The translations under genes and the position numbers were made by a program. DNA of 64,000 bases, taken from assembly GCF_010728325.1 (NCBI RefSeq), contig NZ_AP022570.1, positions 5,332,001 through 5,396,000 of the forward strand. The letters run 5' to 3'. Each line of letters starts with the position of its first letter. The stretch's first letter is position 1. The notes beneath the pieces are model-generated. The model saw only the letters and a program-made list of their open reading frames with translations, did not search any database and had not been told where the DNA came from. The DNA comes from Mycolicibacterium poriferae. GTDB lineage: Bacteria > Actinomycetota > Actinomycetes > Mycobacteriales > Mycobacteriaceae. This document shows positions 26,277 through 35,463 of this stretch, one piece after another.

Positions 26277-26341
26277 GCGGCAATTACATCCTGCGCGGAG
26301 ATCCCGTGCTTGGCGGGCCGTCGGCGGGGCACACTGGAGAC

Positions 26342-26590
26342 GTGGCCAAAGACGAAGACATCCTCAGCCAGGTCAACCAGCTCGTCGCTCAGGAGCGTGA
26401 GCTCCGCGACAAGCTGCAACACCACGAGATCGACGAATCCGAGGAGCACCGCCAACTCAAGGCGATCGAGGTGCAACTCGACCAGTGCTGGGACCTGCTG
26501 CGCCAGCGCCGCGCACTGCGCGAGACCGGTGGCGACCCACGGTCCGCGCACCTGCGCCCGGAAGGCGAGGTCGAGGGCTACCTCAGCTGA
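26342..26590 (+). CDS. DUF2630 protein, small predicted coiled-coil
   Basis: An 82-residue protein starting at GTG 26342 (AKDEDILSQVNQLV...). It is mostly charged helix with a WDLLRQRRALR motif, as in actinobacterial DUF2630 proteins and M. tuberculosis Rv0898c. Function unknown. It lies 18 nt upstream of the FAD oxidoreductase gene on the same strand, as in M. tuberculosis, so an operon is likely. The frame is open 36 nt further upstream, but homology starts at the GTG. Confidence 0.85.
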   Translation: MAKDEDILSQVNQLVAQERELRDKLQHHEIDESEEHRQLKAIEVQLDQCWDLLRQRRALRETGGDPRSAHLRPEGEVEGYLS

Positions 26591-26608
26591 GGCCTCCTGC
26601 GAGCCGAC

Positions 26609-28159
26609 ATGCGTGACTTCGACGTCGTCATCGTCGGCGGCGGTCACAACGGTCTGGTGGCCGCCGCCTACCTGGCCCGGGCCGGTCGTCGCGTCCGGGT
26701 GCTCGAGAAACTCGACCACGTCGGGGGTGCGGCGGTGTCGGCGTACACCTTCGACGGCGTGGACGCCCGGCTGTCGCGGTACTCGTACCTGGTGAGCCTG
26801 CTGCCCCGCCGGATCGTCGACGACATCGGCGCCCGGATCCCGCTGGCCCGCCGGACGTACTCTTCGTACACGCCCAACCCGGCCGACGGAGGTCGCACCG
26901 GTCTGCTGATCGGTCCGCGGTCCACGTTCGGGGCGGTGGGCGCGGAGGCCGACGAGGCCGGCTTCATCGAGTTCTACCGGCGCTGCCGAGCCCTGACGAC
27001 GCGGATGTGGCCGACGATGCTGGAACCGCTTCGCACCCGCGCGCAGATGTCGTCGATGGTGAACGACGCCGGAGCCGACGCGAAGCGCGCCTGGCGCTCC
27101 CTCGTCGATCGTCCCATCGGCGAGGCGATCACCGAGGCAGTGGAGTCCGACCTCGTCCGCGGGGTGATGGCGACCGACGCGTTGATCGGAACGTTCGCCC
27201 ACACCGGTGACGACAAGCTGCTGCAGAGCGTGTGTTTCCTCTACCACCTGATCGGCGGGGGCAGCGGAGACTGGGACGTCCCGGTCGGCGGGATGGGCGC
27301 GGTCACCGCGGCACTGTCAGCGGCCGCAACCCACGCTGGAGCCGAAATGCTCACCGGCGCCGAGGTTCTCGGCATCGATCCGGATGGCCAGGTGTGCTAC
27401 CGGCGCGGCGATGAGGAGCACTCGGTGTCCGGCGAGCAGGTGCTGGCCAATGTGGGGCCAGCGGTGTTGGCCCGCCTGCTCGGCGAGGATGACCCCGGCG
27501 TCACCCAGGGAGCGCAAGTCAAGGTGAACCTGGTGTTGCGCCGGCTACCACGACTTCGCGACGACTCAGTCACCGCGGCACAGGCTTTCGGCGGCACCTT
27601 CCACATCAACGAAACACACAGCCAACTCGACGACGCGTATCGCCGCGCCGCCGCAGGCTCGGTTCCGGACCCTCTGCCGTGTGAGATCTACTGCCATTCG
27701 CTGACCGACCCGACGATCCTGTCGGAGACGCTGCGTGTCTCCGGTGCGCAGACCCTGACGGTGTTCGGTTTGCACACCCCGCACAGTCTCGTCTCCGGCG
27801 CACCGCCCGACGCGCTCCGCGACACGCTGACCTCTGCGGCGTTGGCGTCGCTGAACTCGGTGCTGGCCGAGCCGATCCAGGATGTGGTGCTCAAGGACCG
27901 CGCAGGACGCCCCTGCATCGAAACCAAGACAACCTGGGATCTGGAGCGCACGCTGGGGATGACACGCGGCAACATCTTCCACGGCGCCCTGCAGTGGCCG
28001 TTCGTCGACGACGACGCACCGCTGCGCACACCCGCACAACGGTGGGGCGTGGCCACCGCACACGATCGAATCCTGCTGTGCGGATCCGGATCCCGCCGCG
28101 GCGGCGCGGTCTCGGGCATCGGCGGCCACAACGCGGCGATGGCGGCTCTCGGCCGCTGA
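26609..28159 (+). CDS. FAD-dependent oxidoreductase, phytoene-desaturase/PYROXD2-like
   Basis: A 516-residue flavoprotein. The N-terminal FAD dinucleotide-binding motif is VVIVGGGHNGLVAAAYLARAG, and the C-terminal FAD-contacting motif is LLCGSGSRRGGAVSGIGGHN. The middle (SGDWDVPVGGMGAVTAALS) is typical of the carotenoid desaturase-like NAD(P)/FAD oxidoreductases. It corresponds to Rv0897c by position. The natural substrate is not known; amine or polyene oxidation are the family options. No membrane segment. Confidence 0.85.
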   Translation: MRDFDVVIVGGGHNGLVAAAYLARAGRRVRVLEKLDHVGGAAVSAYTFDGVDARLSRYSYLVSLLPRRIVDDIGARIPLARRTYSSYTPNPADGGRTGLLIGPRSTFGAVGAEADEAGFIEFYRRCRALTTRMWPTMLEPLRTRAQMSSMVNDAGADAKRAWRSLVDRPIGEAITEAVESDLVRGVMATDALIGTFAHTGDDKLLQSVCFLYHLIGGGSGDWDVPVGGMGAVTAALSAAATHAGAEMLTGAEVLGIDPDGQVCYRRGDEEHSVSGEQVLANVGPAVLARLLGEDDPGVTQGAQVKVNLVLRRLPRLRDDSVTAAQAFGGTFHINETHSQLDDAYRRAAAGSVPDPLPCEIYCHSLTDPTILSETLRVSGAQTLTVFGLHTPHSLVSGAPPDALRDTLTSAALASLNSVLAEPIQDVVLKDRAGRPCIETKTTWDLERTLGMTRGNIFHGALQWPFVDDDAPLRTPAQRWGVATAHDRILLCGSGSRRGGAVSGIGGHNAAMAALGR

Positions 28160-28163
28160 CACG

Positions 28164-28188
28164 TGCCGGGCCGGCCTAGGGCCCGGCA
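28164..28188. terminator. Hairpin between convergent oxidoreductase and MarR genes
   Basis: TGCCGGGCC (28164-28172) and GGCCCGGCA (28180-28188) form a perfect 9-bp GC-rich stem with a 7-nt loop, just past one stop codon and across the other. There is no U-tract, which is common for actinobacterial terminators. It could act in both directions. Confidence 0.55.
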
Positions 28189-28595
28189 GCCGCGCCGAGG
28201 ATCCGTCGCAGCGCAACAAGATCGTCAGGGGCGAGCGACCTCAGCGACCGGGGCGCGGGGTCGTGAACCCCCTCGATGAGCCGCACCATGTCACGACCGG
28301 CGTCGGTCAGAGACACCACCTTGCAGCGGCGGTTGTCCGGGTCCACCTCTCGCACGACCAGACCGCGCTCCTCCAGATCGTTGACGGCGACGGTCGCCGC
28401 CGGAGCGTCGACGGTGGCCGCTGCGGCGATCTGCTTCACCGTCATCGGATGGCGGCTGAGCCGCTTGAGGATTCGGATCCGGCTGAACGGCAGCCCGGAG
28501 CGGTCGACGACCGCGCGGCGCCACCCGTCGCGGTTGTCGAGTACGAACGCAGACATCTCGCGCCACACCTGGTCGGCCAGGTCGTCACCGGACAT
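28176..28595 (-). CDS. MarR-family transcriptional regulator
   Basis: A 139-residue winged-helix protein. The recognition region MTVKQIAAAATVDAPAATVA is followed by the wing VREVDPDNRRCKVVSLTDAG, typical of MarR. Its start lies inside the 3' end of the MFS exporter gene (11-nt overlap), so the two are co-transcribed. This suggests a drug-responsive repressor of that exporter. A 13-bp palindrome upstream of the exporter is a good operator candidate. Confidence 0.87.
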   Translation of the reverse strand: MSGDDLADQVWREMSAFVLDNRDGWRRAVVDRSGLPFSRIRILKRLSRHPMTVKQIAAAATVDAPAATVAVNDLEERGLVVREVDPDNRRCKVVSLTDAGRDMVRLIEGVHDPAPRSLRSLAPDDLVALRRILGAAAGP

Positions 28596-30021
28596 CGGCG
28601 GCCTCCGTGGGTCGGTCCGTGCCCAGCACGAGTGGAGCCAGCCGATCGGCCGAGCGTTGGGCGCGTTCAGATGTCGAGTACAGGCCGGTGGCCAGGATCA
28701 CCAGACCCAGGGCGATGCAGAAGAACCACAGCGGGTGAGCAGCCTTGGCGAATTCGGTGCCGCCGGTCGCCATCGCGGACCCGGCGATCGAACCGCACAG
28801 TGCCACGCCGATCGACACGCCGACTTGTCTACTGGTGGACGTGACGGCCGAGGCTGCGCCGGCGCGGTCCAGCGGCATCCCGCTGACCGCCGAGTTGGTG
28901 ATGGGAGCATTCACCATAGAGAAGCCGATGCCGAACACGGCGAAGACAATCAGCAATTCCCACACCGGTGTCGTCGCCGTCAGAAACGTCAGCATCGTCG
29001 ACGCCGCCGCGATCAGCGTCCCCGCCAGCACCAGCGAGGGGCGGGCCCCGTAGCGCCCGACCAACCGTCCCGACAGCGGCGAGAACATCAGCGCGCCCAC
29101 CGCGATGGGCAGGTAGATCAGCCCGGTGTGCATCGCCGAGAAGCCCCGCTCGCCTTGCAGATACAGCGACATCATGAACAGGAAGGCGCCCCAGGCGGCG
29201 AAGGCGCAGATCGCGTTGATCACCGCGGAGGTGAACGGGATGCTGTAGAAGAATCGCAGATCGAGGAACGGGTCGGCACGCCGCGCCTCGTAGCGCAGGA
29301 ACGCCACGAACGCGACCAGGGCGACCGCCGCGCTGACCACGACGCGGACGTTGCCCCACCCCAGCACGGGCCCCTCGATGAGTGCGTAGACGACGCCGAA
29401 CAAGAACAACACGGCCAGTAGCTGACCGATGGGGTCGACGGTGCGCATGGTGGCCGACTTGGACTCCGGCACGAACACCGCCGTCAGCACGATGGCGGCA
29501 GCGCAGATGGGCAGGTTGATCCAGAACACCGACCGCCACGAGATGGTCTCGATCAGAAGGCCGCCGACGATCGGCCCCAGCGACATCGAGATGCCGACCA
29601 CCGCGCCCCAGATGCCCAGGGCCCGTGCGCGTTCCACCTTGCCGGTGAAGATCTGCGAGATGATCGACAACGCAACAGGATTCAGCATCGACCCGCCGAT
29701 ACCCTGCAGCAACCGGGCGGCGATCAGGGTCTCGATGGACGGCGCCAGGCTGCACGCCAGCGACCCGATGGCGAAGATGGCCAGACCGGTCTGGAACACG
29801 CGTCTGCGACCCAACCGGTCCCCGGCCGCGCCGGCGAGCATCAGCAGCGATGCGAGCACCAGCGTGTAGATGTCCACGACCCACTGCAGCTGTGCCGGGG
29901 TGGCCGACAGATCGGTGCGGATCGACGGGAGCGCGACGTTGACGATGGTGGCGTCCATCGACACGATGAGCAGGCTCAGGCAACAGGAGACCAGGATGAT
30001 GGCCTTGCGCCGCGGCGTCAT
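28585..30021 (-). CDS. MFS drug exporter (DHA2/EmrB-QacA type)
   Basis: A 478-residue transporter with about 14 hydrophobic segments. Motif A (GDRLGRRRVF) follows helix 2. Motif C-like GIWGAVVGISMSLGPIVGG in helix 5 is diagnostic of drug/proton antiporters. DATIVNVALPSI in helix 1 is the DHA2 signature. The start at ATG 30021 is preferred; GTG 30042 would put the start codon inside a palindromic operator. A marR gene overlaps its 3' end, so expression is probably induced by a transported compound. Confidence 0.87.
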   Translation of the reverse strand: MTPRRKAIILVSCCLSLLIVSMDATIVNVALPSIRTDLSATPAQLQWVVDIYTLVLASLLMLAGAAGDRLGRRRVFQTGLAIFAIGSLACSLAPSIETLIAARLLQGIGGSMLNPVALSIISQIFTGKVERARALGIWGAVVGISMSLGPIVGGLLIETISWRSVFWINLPICAAAIVLTAVFVPESKSATMRTVDPIGQLLAVLFLFGVVYALIEGPVLGWGNVRVVVSAAVALVAFVAFLRYEARRADPFLDLRFFYSIPFTSAVINAICAFAAWGAFLFMMSLYLQGERGFSAMHTGLIYLPIAVGALMFSPLSGRLVGRYGARPSLVLAGTLIAAASTMLTFLTATTPVWELLIVFAVFGIGFSMVNAPITNSAVSGMPLDRAGAASAVTSTSRQVGVSIGVALCGSIAGSAMATGGTEFAKAAHPLWFFCIALGLVILATGLYSTSERAQRSADRLAPLVLGTDRPTEAADVR

Positions 30022-30041
30022 CGCGCCGACAGTTTCATTCA

Positions 30042-30054
30042 CACAACTATTGTG
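30042..30054. promoter_or_regulatory. MarR-type palindrome upstream of the MFS exporter
   Basis: CACAA-CTA-TTGTG is a perfect 13-bp palindrome located 21 nt upstream of the exporter ATG. Its size and A/T-centred core fit MarR operators. The GTTTCA (30032-30037) and TGAAAC (30053-30058) elements around it form a second, off-centre dyad. The MarR encoded at the end of this operon is the likely ligand. Confidence 0.55.
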
Positions 30055-30177
30055 AAACTACAACCGTTCGGCTTGCAAGCGACGAGAGTGTGACGCTCGC
30101 GGCGATCGAGCGCGCGCAGCATGCCCGCTCAGGACGGCGTGTCGCCGTGCAGACCCGCGCGCTCGCGGTGCTTTGGG

Positions 30178-31479
<1,302 letters not shown>

Positions 31480-31517
31480 TGGAATCCCTTCGCTGTCGAT
31501 CAGGTCTATCCGGAGGT

Positions 31518-31580
31518 CACAAGTCTGTCTTCACGAGGCAGTCTGCCCACCACGACACAAGTCTGCCTACCAAAAGGTAG
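31518..31580. promoter_or_regulatory. gltA2 upstream region with palindrome and repeated hexamer
   Basis: CTACC-AAAA-GGTAG (31567-31580) is a perfect palindrome 88 nt upstream of the gltA2 GTG. The hexamer AGTCTG occurs three times, at 31522, 31540 and 31560, about two helical turns apart, twice as part of CACAAGTCTG. The TetR gene immediately upstream on the same strand is a candidate binder of the palindrome. I know no characterised factor for the hexamer. Confidence 0.45.
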
Positions 31581-31621
31581 TCCCATTCCAGCAGTCACGC
31601 CCGCGGGGGGCACCGGCGGGG

Positions 31622-32272
31622 TCAGACGAGTTGCCGAAGCGGAGCGATCTGGCCGACGAAGTCGGTGTACGTCGCCTCGAAAGCGTCGATGAGGTCGTCG
31701 ACGGTGATGCTGACGGCGTCGGTGAGGTCGCGCGTGGCGTCCTGCAGCGCGGTCATCAACAGGCCGCCCCAGACCGCAGCGACGAGCTTGACCCGACGGT
31801 CATCGACGGTCGTGCCCATGCGCTGCGCGACGACGGCGTCAACGGGGTTGGCGCGGTACTCGATCGCGGCGTGCCGCAGCGCCGAGGAGGTGACGACGAT
31901 CCGCAGGATCTGCAACAGCCGCGCTGACGTGAAGCCGCCCACCGGAGCGGTCTTGGTGGCCTCGGCCATGGCGATGTAGGCCCGCCGCATCGCTTCGAAG
32001 TGGTCGATGTCGGCCGGTTGGCGGGCGAGTTGAGCCGCGGTGTGGTTGAGTACCTCGTCGATGAGCGCCAGCGCGATCGCATCCTTGGTGGCGAAGTACC
32101 GGCTGAACGTGCGTGGTGACACGTCGGCGATGGCGGCGATCTGGTCGACAGTGGTCCCGTCGAAGCCCTGCCGGTCGCACAGACCGACCGCGGCGTCGAT
32201 CAGGGTGGCGCGGGTGCGCAGTTTTTTGCGTTCGCGCAAACCCAGAACGGGCGCCCCCCTGTTGTCGGCCAC
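31622..32272 (-). CDS. TetR-family transcriptional regulator
   Basis: A 216-residue protein with GTG start. The N-terminal TetR helix-turn-helix is at residues about 16-62: TLIDAAVGLCDRQGFDGTTV, then IAAIADVSPRTFSRYFATKD. The remainder is a helical ligand-binding domain with the MFTR-like C-terminal region. It lies directly upstream of gltA2 on the same strand, so it may control gltA2 or itself. Its own upstream region has a 7-bp dyad. Ligand unknown. Confidence 0.85.
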   Translation of the reverse strand: MADNRGAPVLGLRERKKLRTRATLIDAAVGLCDRQGFDGTTVDQIAAIADVSPRTFSRYFATKDAIALALIDEVLNHTAAQLARQPADIDHFEAMRRAYIAMAEATKTAPVGGFTSARLLQILRIVVTSSALRHAAIEYRANPVDAVVAQRMGTTVDDRRVKLVAAVWGGLLMTALQDATRDLTDAVSITVDDLIDAFEATYTDFVGQIAPLRQLV

Positions 32273-32279
32273 CTCGACA

Positions 32280-32307
32280 ATCTATCCCGCTTGACGCCGA
32301 GATAGAT
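32280..32307. promoter_or_regulatory. Inverted repeat upstream of the TetR gene
   Basis: ATCTATC (32280-32286) and GATAGAT (32301-32307), spaced by 14 nt, lie 8-35 nt upstream of the TetR GTG at 32272. The position fits an autoregulatory operator. The sequence differs from the palindrome in front of gltA2, so the two cannot both be the same strong site. Confidence 0.35.
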
Positions 32308-32353
32308 GGGAATCCGCTTTGCGCGAACTCCACCGTACCGCTGCGGTCACCAC

Positions 32354-33022
32354 CTACGGCTGCAGCCGCGCCACCCGACCGCCGCTCAGCAGAACCCTGT
32401 TGTGCACCCTGTTCTCGCGGCCCTGCCAGAACTCGACGACCTCGGGAGCTATCAGATAGCCACCCCAGTGCGGCGGCACGGGCACGTCCTCGAGGCCGGC
32501 GAACCGTTCGGTGACCTCGGCGAGTTGGCCCATCAGGGCCTCGCGCGACGCGATCGGGCGGCTCTGCGCTGACGCCCACGCACCGAGCTGTGAGCCACGG
32601 GGGCGGGTGGACCAGTAGTCAGCGGTTTCCTGCGCCGACACCTTGACCACGGGGCCCCGCACGTGGACCTGGCGGCCCAGCTGATACCAGGGGAACGTTG
32701 CTGATGCGTAGGGGTTCGCGGCCAGCTGCCGGCCCTTGTCGGACTCGTAGTTGGTGTAGAAGGAGATTCCCGTCTCCGACACGCTCTTGCACAGCACCGT
32801 CCTGGTCACCGGCCTGCCCTCGCCGTCGACCGTGCCGACCACCATGGCGTTGGGCTCCGCGACACCGGCCTGGTGCGCATCGGCCAGCCACGACTCCAGC
32901 AGCGAGACCCAACCGGATGCAGGGTCGGCACCGAGCCAGGCGGGGTCCAGATCGGCGCTGCCGTCCTTCTCCGCCGATCCGTACTCCACCCGCATCCGCG
33001 CCAGATGATCAGAAGTGCTCAC
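32354..33022 (-). CDS. pdxH: Pyridoxamine 5'-phosphate oxidase
   Basis: A 222-residue FMN enzyme making pyridoxal 5'-phosphate from PNP/PMP. Signature stretches: [20 protein letters not shown] (FMN/PLP pocket), [49 protein letters not shown], and the C-terminal [16 protein letters not shown] followed by RLQP. GTG start at 33022. It is divergent from citA, with a repeat-rich 153-bp spacer. In M. tuberculosis the pdxH gene is elsewhere, so the local order differs. Confidence 0.95.
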   Translation of the reverse strand: MSTSDHLARMRVEYGSAEKDGSADLDPAWLGADPASGWVSLLESWLADAHQAGVAEPNAMVVGTVDGEGRPVTRTVLCKSVSETGISFYTNYESDKGRQLAANPYASATFPWYQLGRQVHVRGPVVKVSAQETADYWSTRPRGSQLGAWASAQSRPIASREALMGQLAEVTERFAGLEDVPVPPHWGGYLIAPEVVEFWQGRENRVHNRVLLSGGRVARLQP

Positions 33023-33045
33023 GGGACAACGTTACGTCGGGCGCT

Positions 33046-33127
33046 GCGACGGAGGCGGGGCTCGGCCCCGGCGACGGAGGCGGGGCTCAGCCCCGCCCAC
33101 GAAACCCGGCTCAGCCCCGCCCACGAA
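33046..33127. repeat. GC-rich direct and inverted repeats between pdxH and citA
   Basis: GCGACGGAGGCGGGGCTC occurs at 33046 and again at 33071, and CTCAGCCCCGCCCACGAAA occurs at about 33086 and 33109. GGCGGGGCT (33079-33087) and AGCCCCGCC (33089-33097) are perfect complements, so a hairpin can form. The block lies between the divergent pdxH and citA starts (33022 and 33176). It may be a slipped-strand expansion or a regulatory structure. Confidence 0.75.
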
Positions 33128-33175
33128 ATTGGACCGTTGGCACCGCCGAAGAAGCCGGGTGCAAGAATCCACCCC

Positions 33176-34294
33176 ATGACTGCGGTGCCGAAGGATTTCG
33201 CCCCCGGGTTGGCGGGCGTGGTGGCGTTCGAAACCGAGATCGCCGAACCCGACAAGGACGGCGGAGCCCTGCGCTACCGCGGGGTGGACATCGAAGATCT
33301 CGTGGCCCATCGGGTCACGTTCGGCGATGTGTGGGCCCTGCTGGTCGACGGCCGGTTCGGCCACGGGCTGCCGCCGGCCGAGCCCTTCCCACTGCCGATC
33401 CACAGCGGCGACGTACGGGTGGACGTGCAGGCCGGATTGGCGATGCTCGCGCCGATCTGGGGATATCCCCCGCTGCTGGACATCGACGACCAGACGGCCC
33501 GCGATCAGCTGGCCCGCGCCTCGGTCATGGCTTTGTCCTATGTCGCGCAGTCAGCGCGCGGCATCTACCAGCCCGCGGTGCCGCAGCGCACTGTCGACGA
33601 GTGCGACACCGTCACCGCGCGGTTCATGACCCGTTGGCAAGGCGAGCCGGACCCCCGCCACATCGAGGCCATCGACGCCTACTGGGTCAGCGCCGCCGAG
33701 CACGGCATGAACGCCTCCACGTTCACGGCCCGGGTCATCGCCTCCACCGGCGCCGATGTCGCCGCCGCGCTCTCCGGCGCGATCGGTGCGATGAGCGGAC
33801 CGCTGCACGGCGGCGCGCCGGCCCGGGTGATCCCGATGATCGAAGAGGCCGAGAAGAACGGCGACGCCCGGGCCGTGGTCAAGGGGATCCTGGACCGCAA
33901 CGAAAAGCTGATGGGCTTCGGGCACCGCGTCTACCAGGCAGAGGACCCGCGGGCCCGCGTCCTGCGCGCCACCGCGAAGCGGCTCGCAGCGCCGCGCTAC
34001 GAGGTCGCCGCAGCGCTGGAGCAAGCCGCGCTCACCGAGCTCCGGGAACGCCGTCCCGATCGGGCCATCGAAACCAACGTCGAATTCTGGGCCGCGGTCA
34101 TCCTGGACTTCGCTCAGGTTCCGCCGCAGATGATGCCGGCCATGTTCACCTGCGGACGCACCGCCGGATGGTGCGCGCACATCATGGAGCAGAAGCGGCT
34201 GGGCAAGCTGGTGCGCCCGTCGGCGATCTACGTCGGGCCCGGCCCGCGCAGCCCGGAGTCGGTTGACGGCTGGGATCAGCTCCACCGCTCATGA
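33176..34294 (+). CDS. citA: Second citrate synthase CitA
   Basis: A 372-residue citrate synthase, shorter than GltA2 and matching M. tuberculosis CitA (373 residues). The motifs LRYRGVDIEDLVAHRV, SGPLHGGAPARVI (His), MGFGHRVYQAEDPRARV (His), and NVEFWAAVILDFAQVP are present. In the last of these the canonical catalytic Asp position reads Glu (NVEFW for NVDYY), as in some 2-methylcitrate/citrate synthase paralogues. The start at ATG 33176 fits family length; the frame is open further upstream. The stop overlaps the next gene by ATGA. Confidence 0.9.
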   Translation: MTAVPKDFAPGLAGVVAFETEIAEPDKDGGALRYRGVDIEDLVAHRVTFGDVWALLVDGRFGHGLPPAEPFPLPIHSGDVRVDVQAGLAMLAPIWGYPPLLDIDDQTARDQLARASVMALSYVAQSARGIYQPAVPQRTVDECDTVTARFMTRWQGEPDPRHIEAIDAYWVSAAEHGMNASTFTARVIASTGADVAAALSGAIGAMSGPLHGGAPARVIPMIEEAEKNGDARAVVKGILDRNEKLMGFGHRVYQAEDPRARVLRATAKRLAAPRYEVAAALEQAALTELRERRPDRAIETNVEFWAAVILDFAQVPPQMMPAMFTCGRTAGWCAHIMEQKRLGKLVRPSAIYVGPGPRSPESVDGWDQLHRS

Positions 34295-34917
34295 CGACAC
34301 GCACCCGCGGCCGGCGCGGCGTGTTCGAAGCCGCAGCGGGTCACTTCGCCGATCTGGTCCGCTCCATCACCGACGACCGGTGGGACGAGCCCGGACTGGG
34401 CGACTGGACGGTGCGCGACCTGGTCGGACACACCTCGCGGTCACTGACCACGGTGAGCACGTACCTGCGTATCGAGGCGGCGTACGAGGATGTGTCGAGC
34501 GCCGTCGACTACTACGTCAGGATGCGCGACTACGCCGCCGGTATGGGTGCCGACGCCATCGTCGAACGCGGCCGACAGGCCGGTCGCGACCTCGGCGCCG
34601 ACCCCGCCGCGGCGATCGATCACCTGCTCGCGCGCGTGCTCGACGAACTCGACGGCGTCGACGATCCACTGATCGAGGTGATCGGCGGGCTGGGCATTCG
34701 GCTGAGCAACTATCTGCCCACCCGCACCTTCGAACTCGCCGTGCACGGCATCGACATTGCGCGGGCCGTCGGCGTCGACCGCGACCCGCCGCAAGAGGTA
34801 CTGGCCGACGCCGCGGCGCTGGCCGCTCGCATCGGCGTCGCGCTGGGCCAGGGACCGGCCGTGCTGCTGGGGCTGACCGGTCGCACCGATCTGCCTCCAG
34901 GATTCTCCGTGGTCTGA
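34291..34917 (+). CDS. Mycothiol-dependent maleylpyruvate isomerase-like (DinB-fold) protein
   Basis: A 208-residue helical protein. The N-terminal FADLVRSITDDRWDEPGLGDWTVRDLVGHTSRS is the hallmark of the mycothiol maleylpyruvate isomerase/DinB_2 superfamily, with its metal-ligand His in VGHT. Later His positions (IDHLLARV and AVHGIDIARAVG) may complete the site. Such proteins are mycothiol-dependent transferases or isomerases; the substrate is unknown here. It is coupled to citA by a 4-nt ATGA overlap. Confidence 0.75.
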   Translation: MTTRTRGRRGVFEAAAGHFADLVRSITDDRWDEPGLGDWTVRDLVGHTSRSLTTVSTYLRIEAAYEDVSSAVDYYVRMRDYAAGMGADAIVERGRQAGRDLGADPAAAIDHLLARVLDELDGVDDPLIEVIGGLGIRLSNYLPTRTFELAVHGIDIARAVGVDRDPPQEVLADAAALAARIGVALGQGPAVLLGLTGRTDLPPGFSVV

Positions 34918-35010
34918 GCCGAGGACCAGGTGCCGGGGCGCGATGACTTCTGGCGTGTTCTCCGGTCAACCTGTTCGGCCATGCCGACCACCGAACCGCA
35001 AGGAGAACCC

Positions 35011-35463
35011 ATGGCGATCGACAACACCCCGATGCTCGTGCCGCACCTCGTCGTCGACGGCGCCGCTGCCGCCCTCGACTTCTACGCCAAGGCGTTCGGA
35101 GCCGAGGAGATGACCCGGTTGCCCGGGCCCGGCGGCAAGCTCATGCACGCTGCATTTCGGATCAACGGACACATGGTGTTCGTCAACGACGACTTCCCCG
35201 AGTTCTGCGACGGTCGGTCGAGTGCGCCGACCGCGCTGGGTGGCACGCCGGTGACGGTCCACCTGCACGGTCCTGACGTCGACGGCAGGTTCCAGCGGGC
35301 GGTCGACGCCGGCGCCACCGTTGTCAGCCCGCTCGAGGAGATGTTCTGGGGCGACCGCTATGGGGTCGTCCGCGACCCCTTCGGCCACCACTGGTCGCTG
35401 GCCGAGACCGTGCGTGAGGTGGACATGAACCAGGTCCTCGCCGAGATGAACGCCGACGGTTAG
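35011..35463 (+). CDS. Glyoxalase/VOC superfamily protein (PhnB-like)
   Basis: A 150-residue protein. The start is fixed by AAGGAGA 6 nt before ATG 35011. The motifs LVVDGAAAALDFYAKAFGAEEM, MHAAFRINGHMVFVNDD, GATVVSPLEEMFWGDRYGVV and RDPFGHHWSLAE are typical of PhnB-type VOC proteins, which bind metal or act as bleomycin-resistance-like folds. By position it corresponds to Rv0887c. Catalytic role unknown. Its stop overlaps the stop of the convergent glycosidase gene. Confidence 0.85.
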   Translation: MAIDNTPMLVPHLVVDGAAAALDFYAKAFGAEEMTRLPGPGGKLMHAAFRINGHMVFVNDDFPEFCDGRSSAPTALGGTPVTVHLHGPDVDGRFQRAVDAGATVVSPLEEMFWGDRYGVVRDPFGHHWSLAETVREVDMNQVLAEMNADG

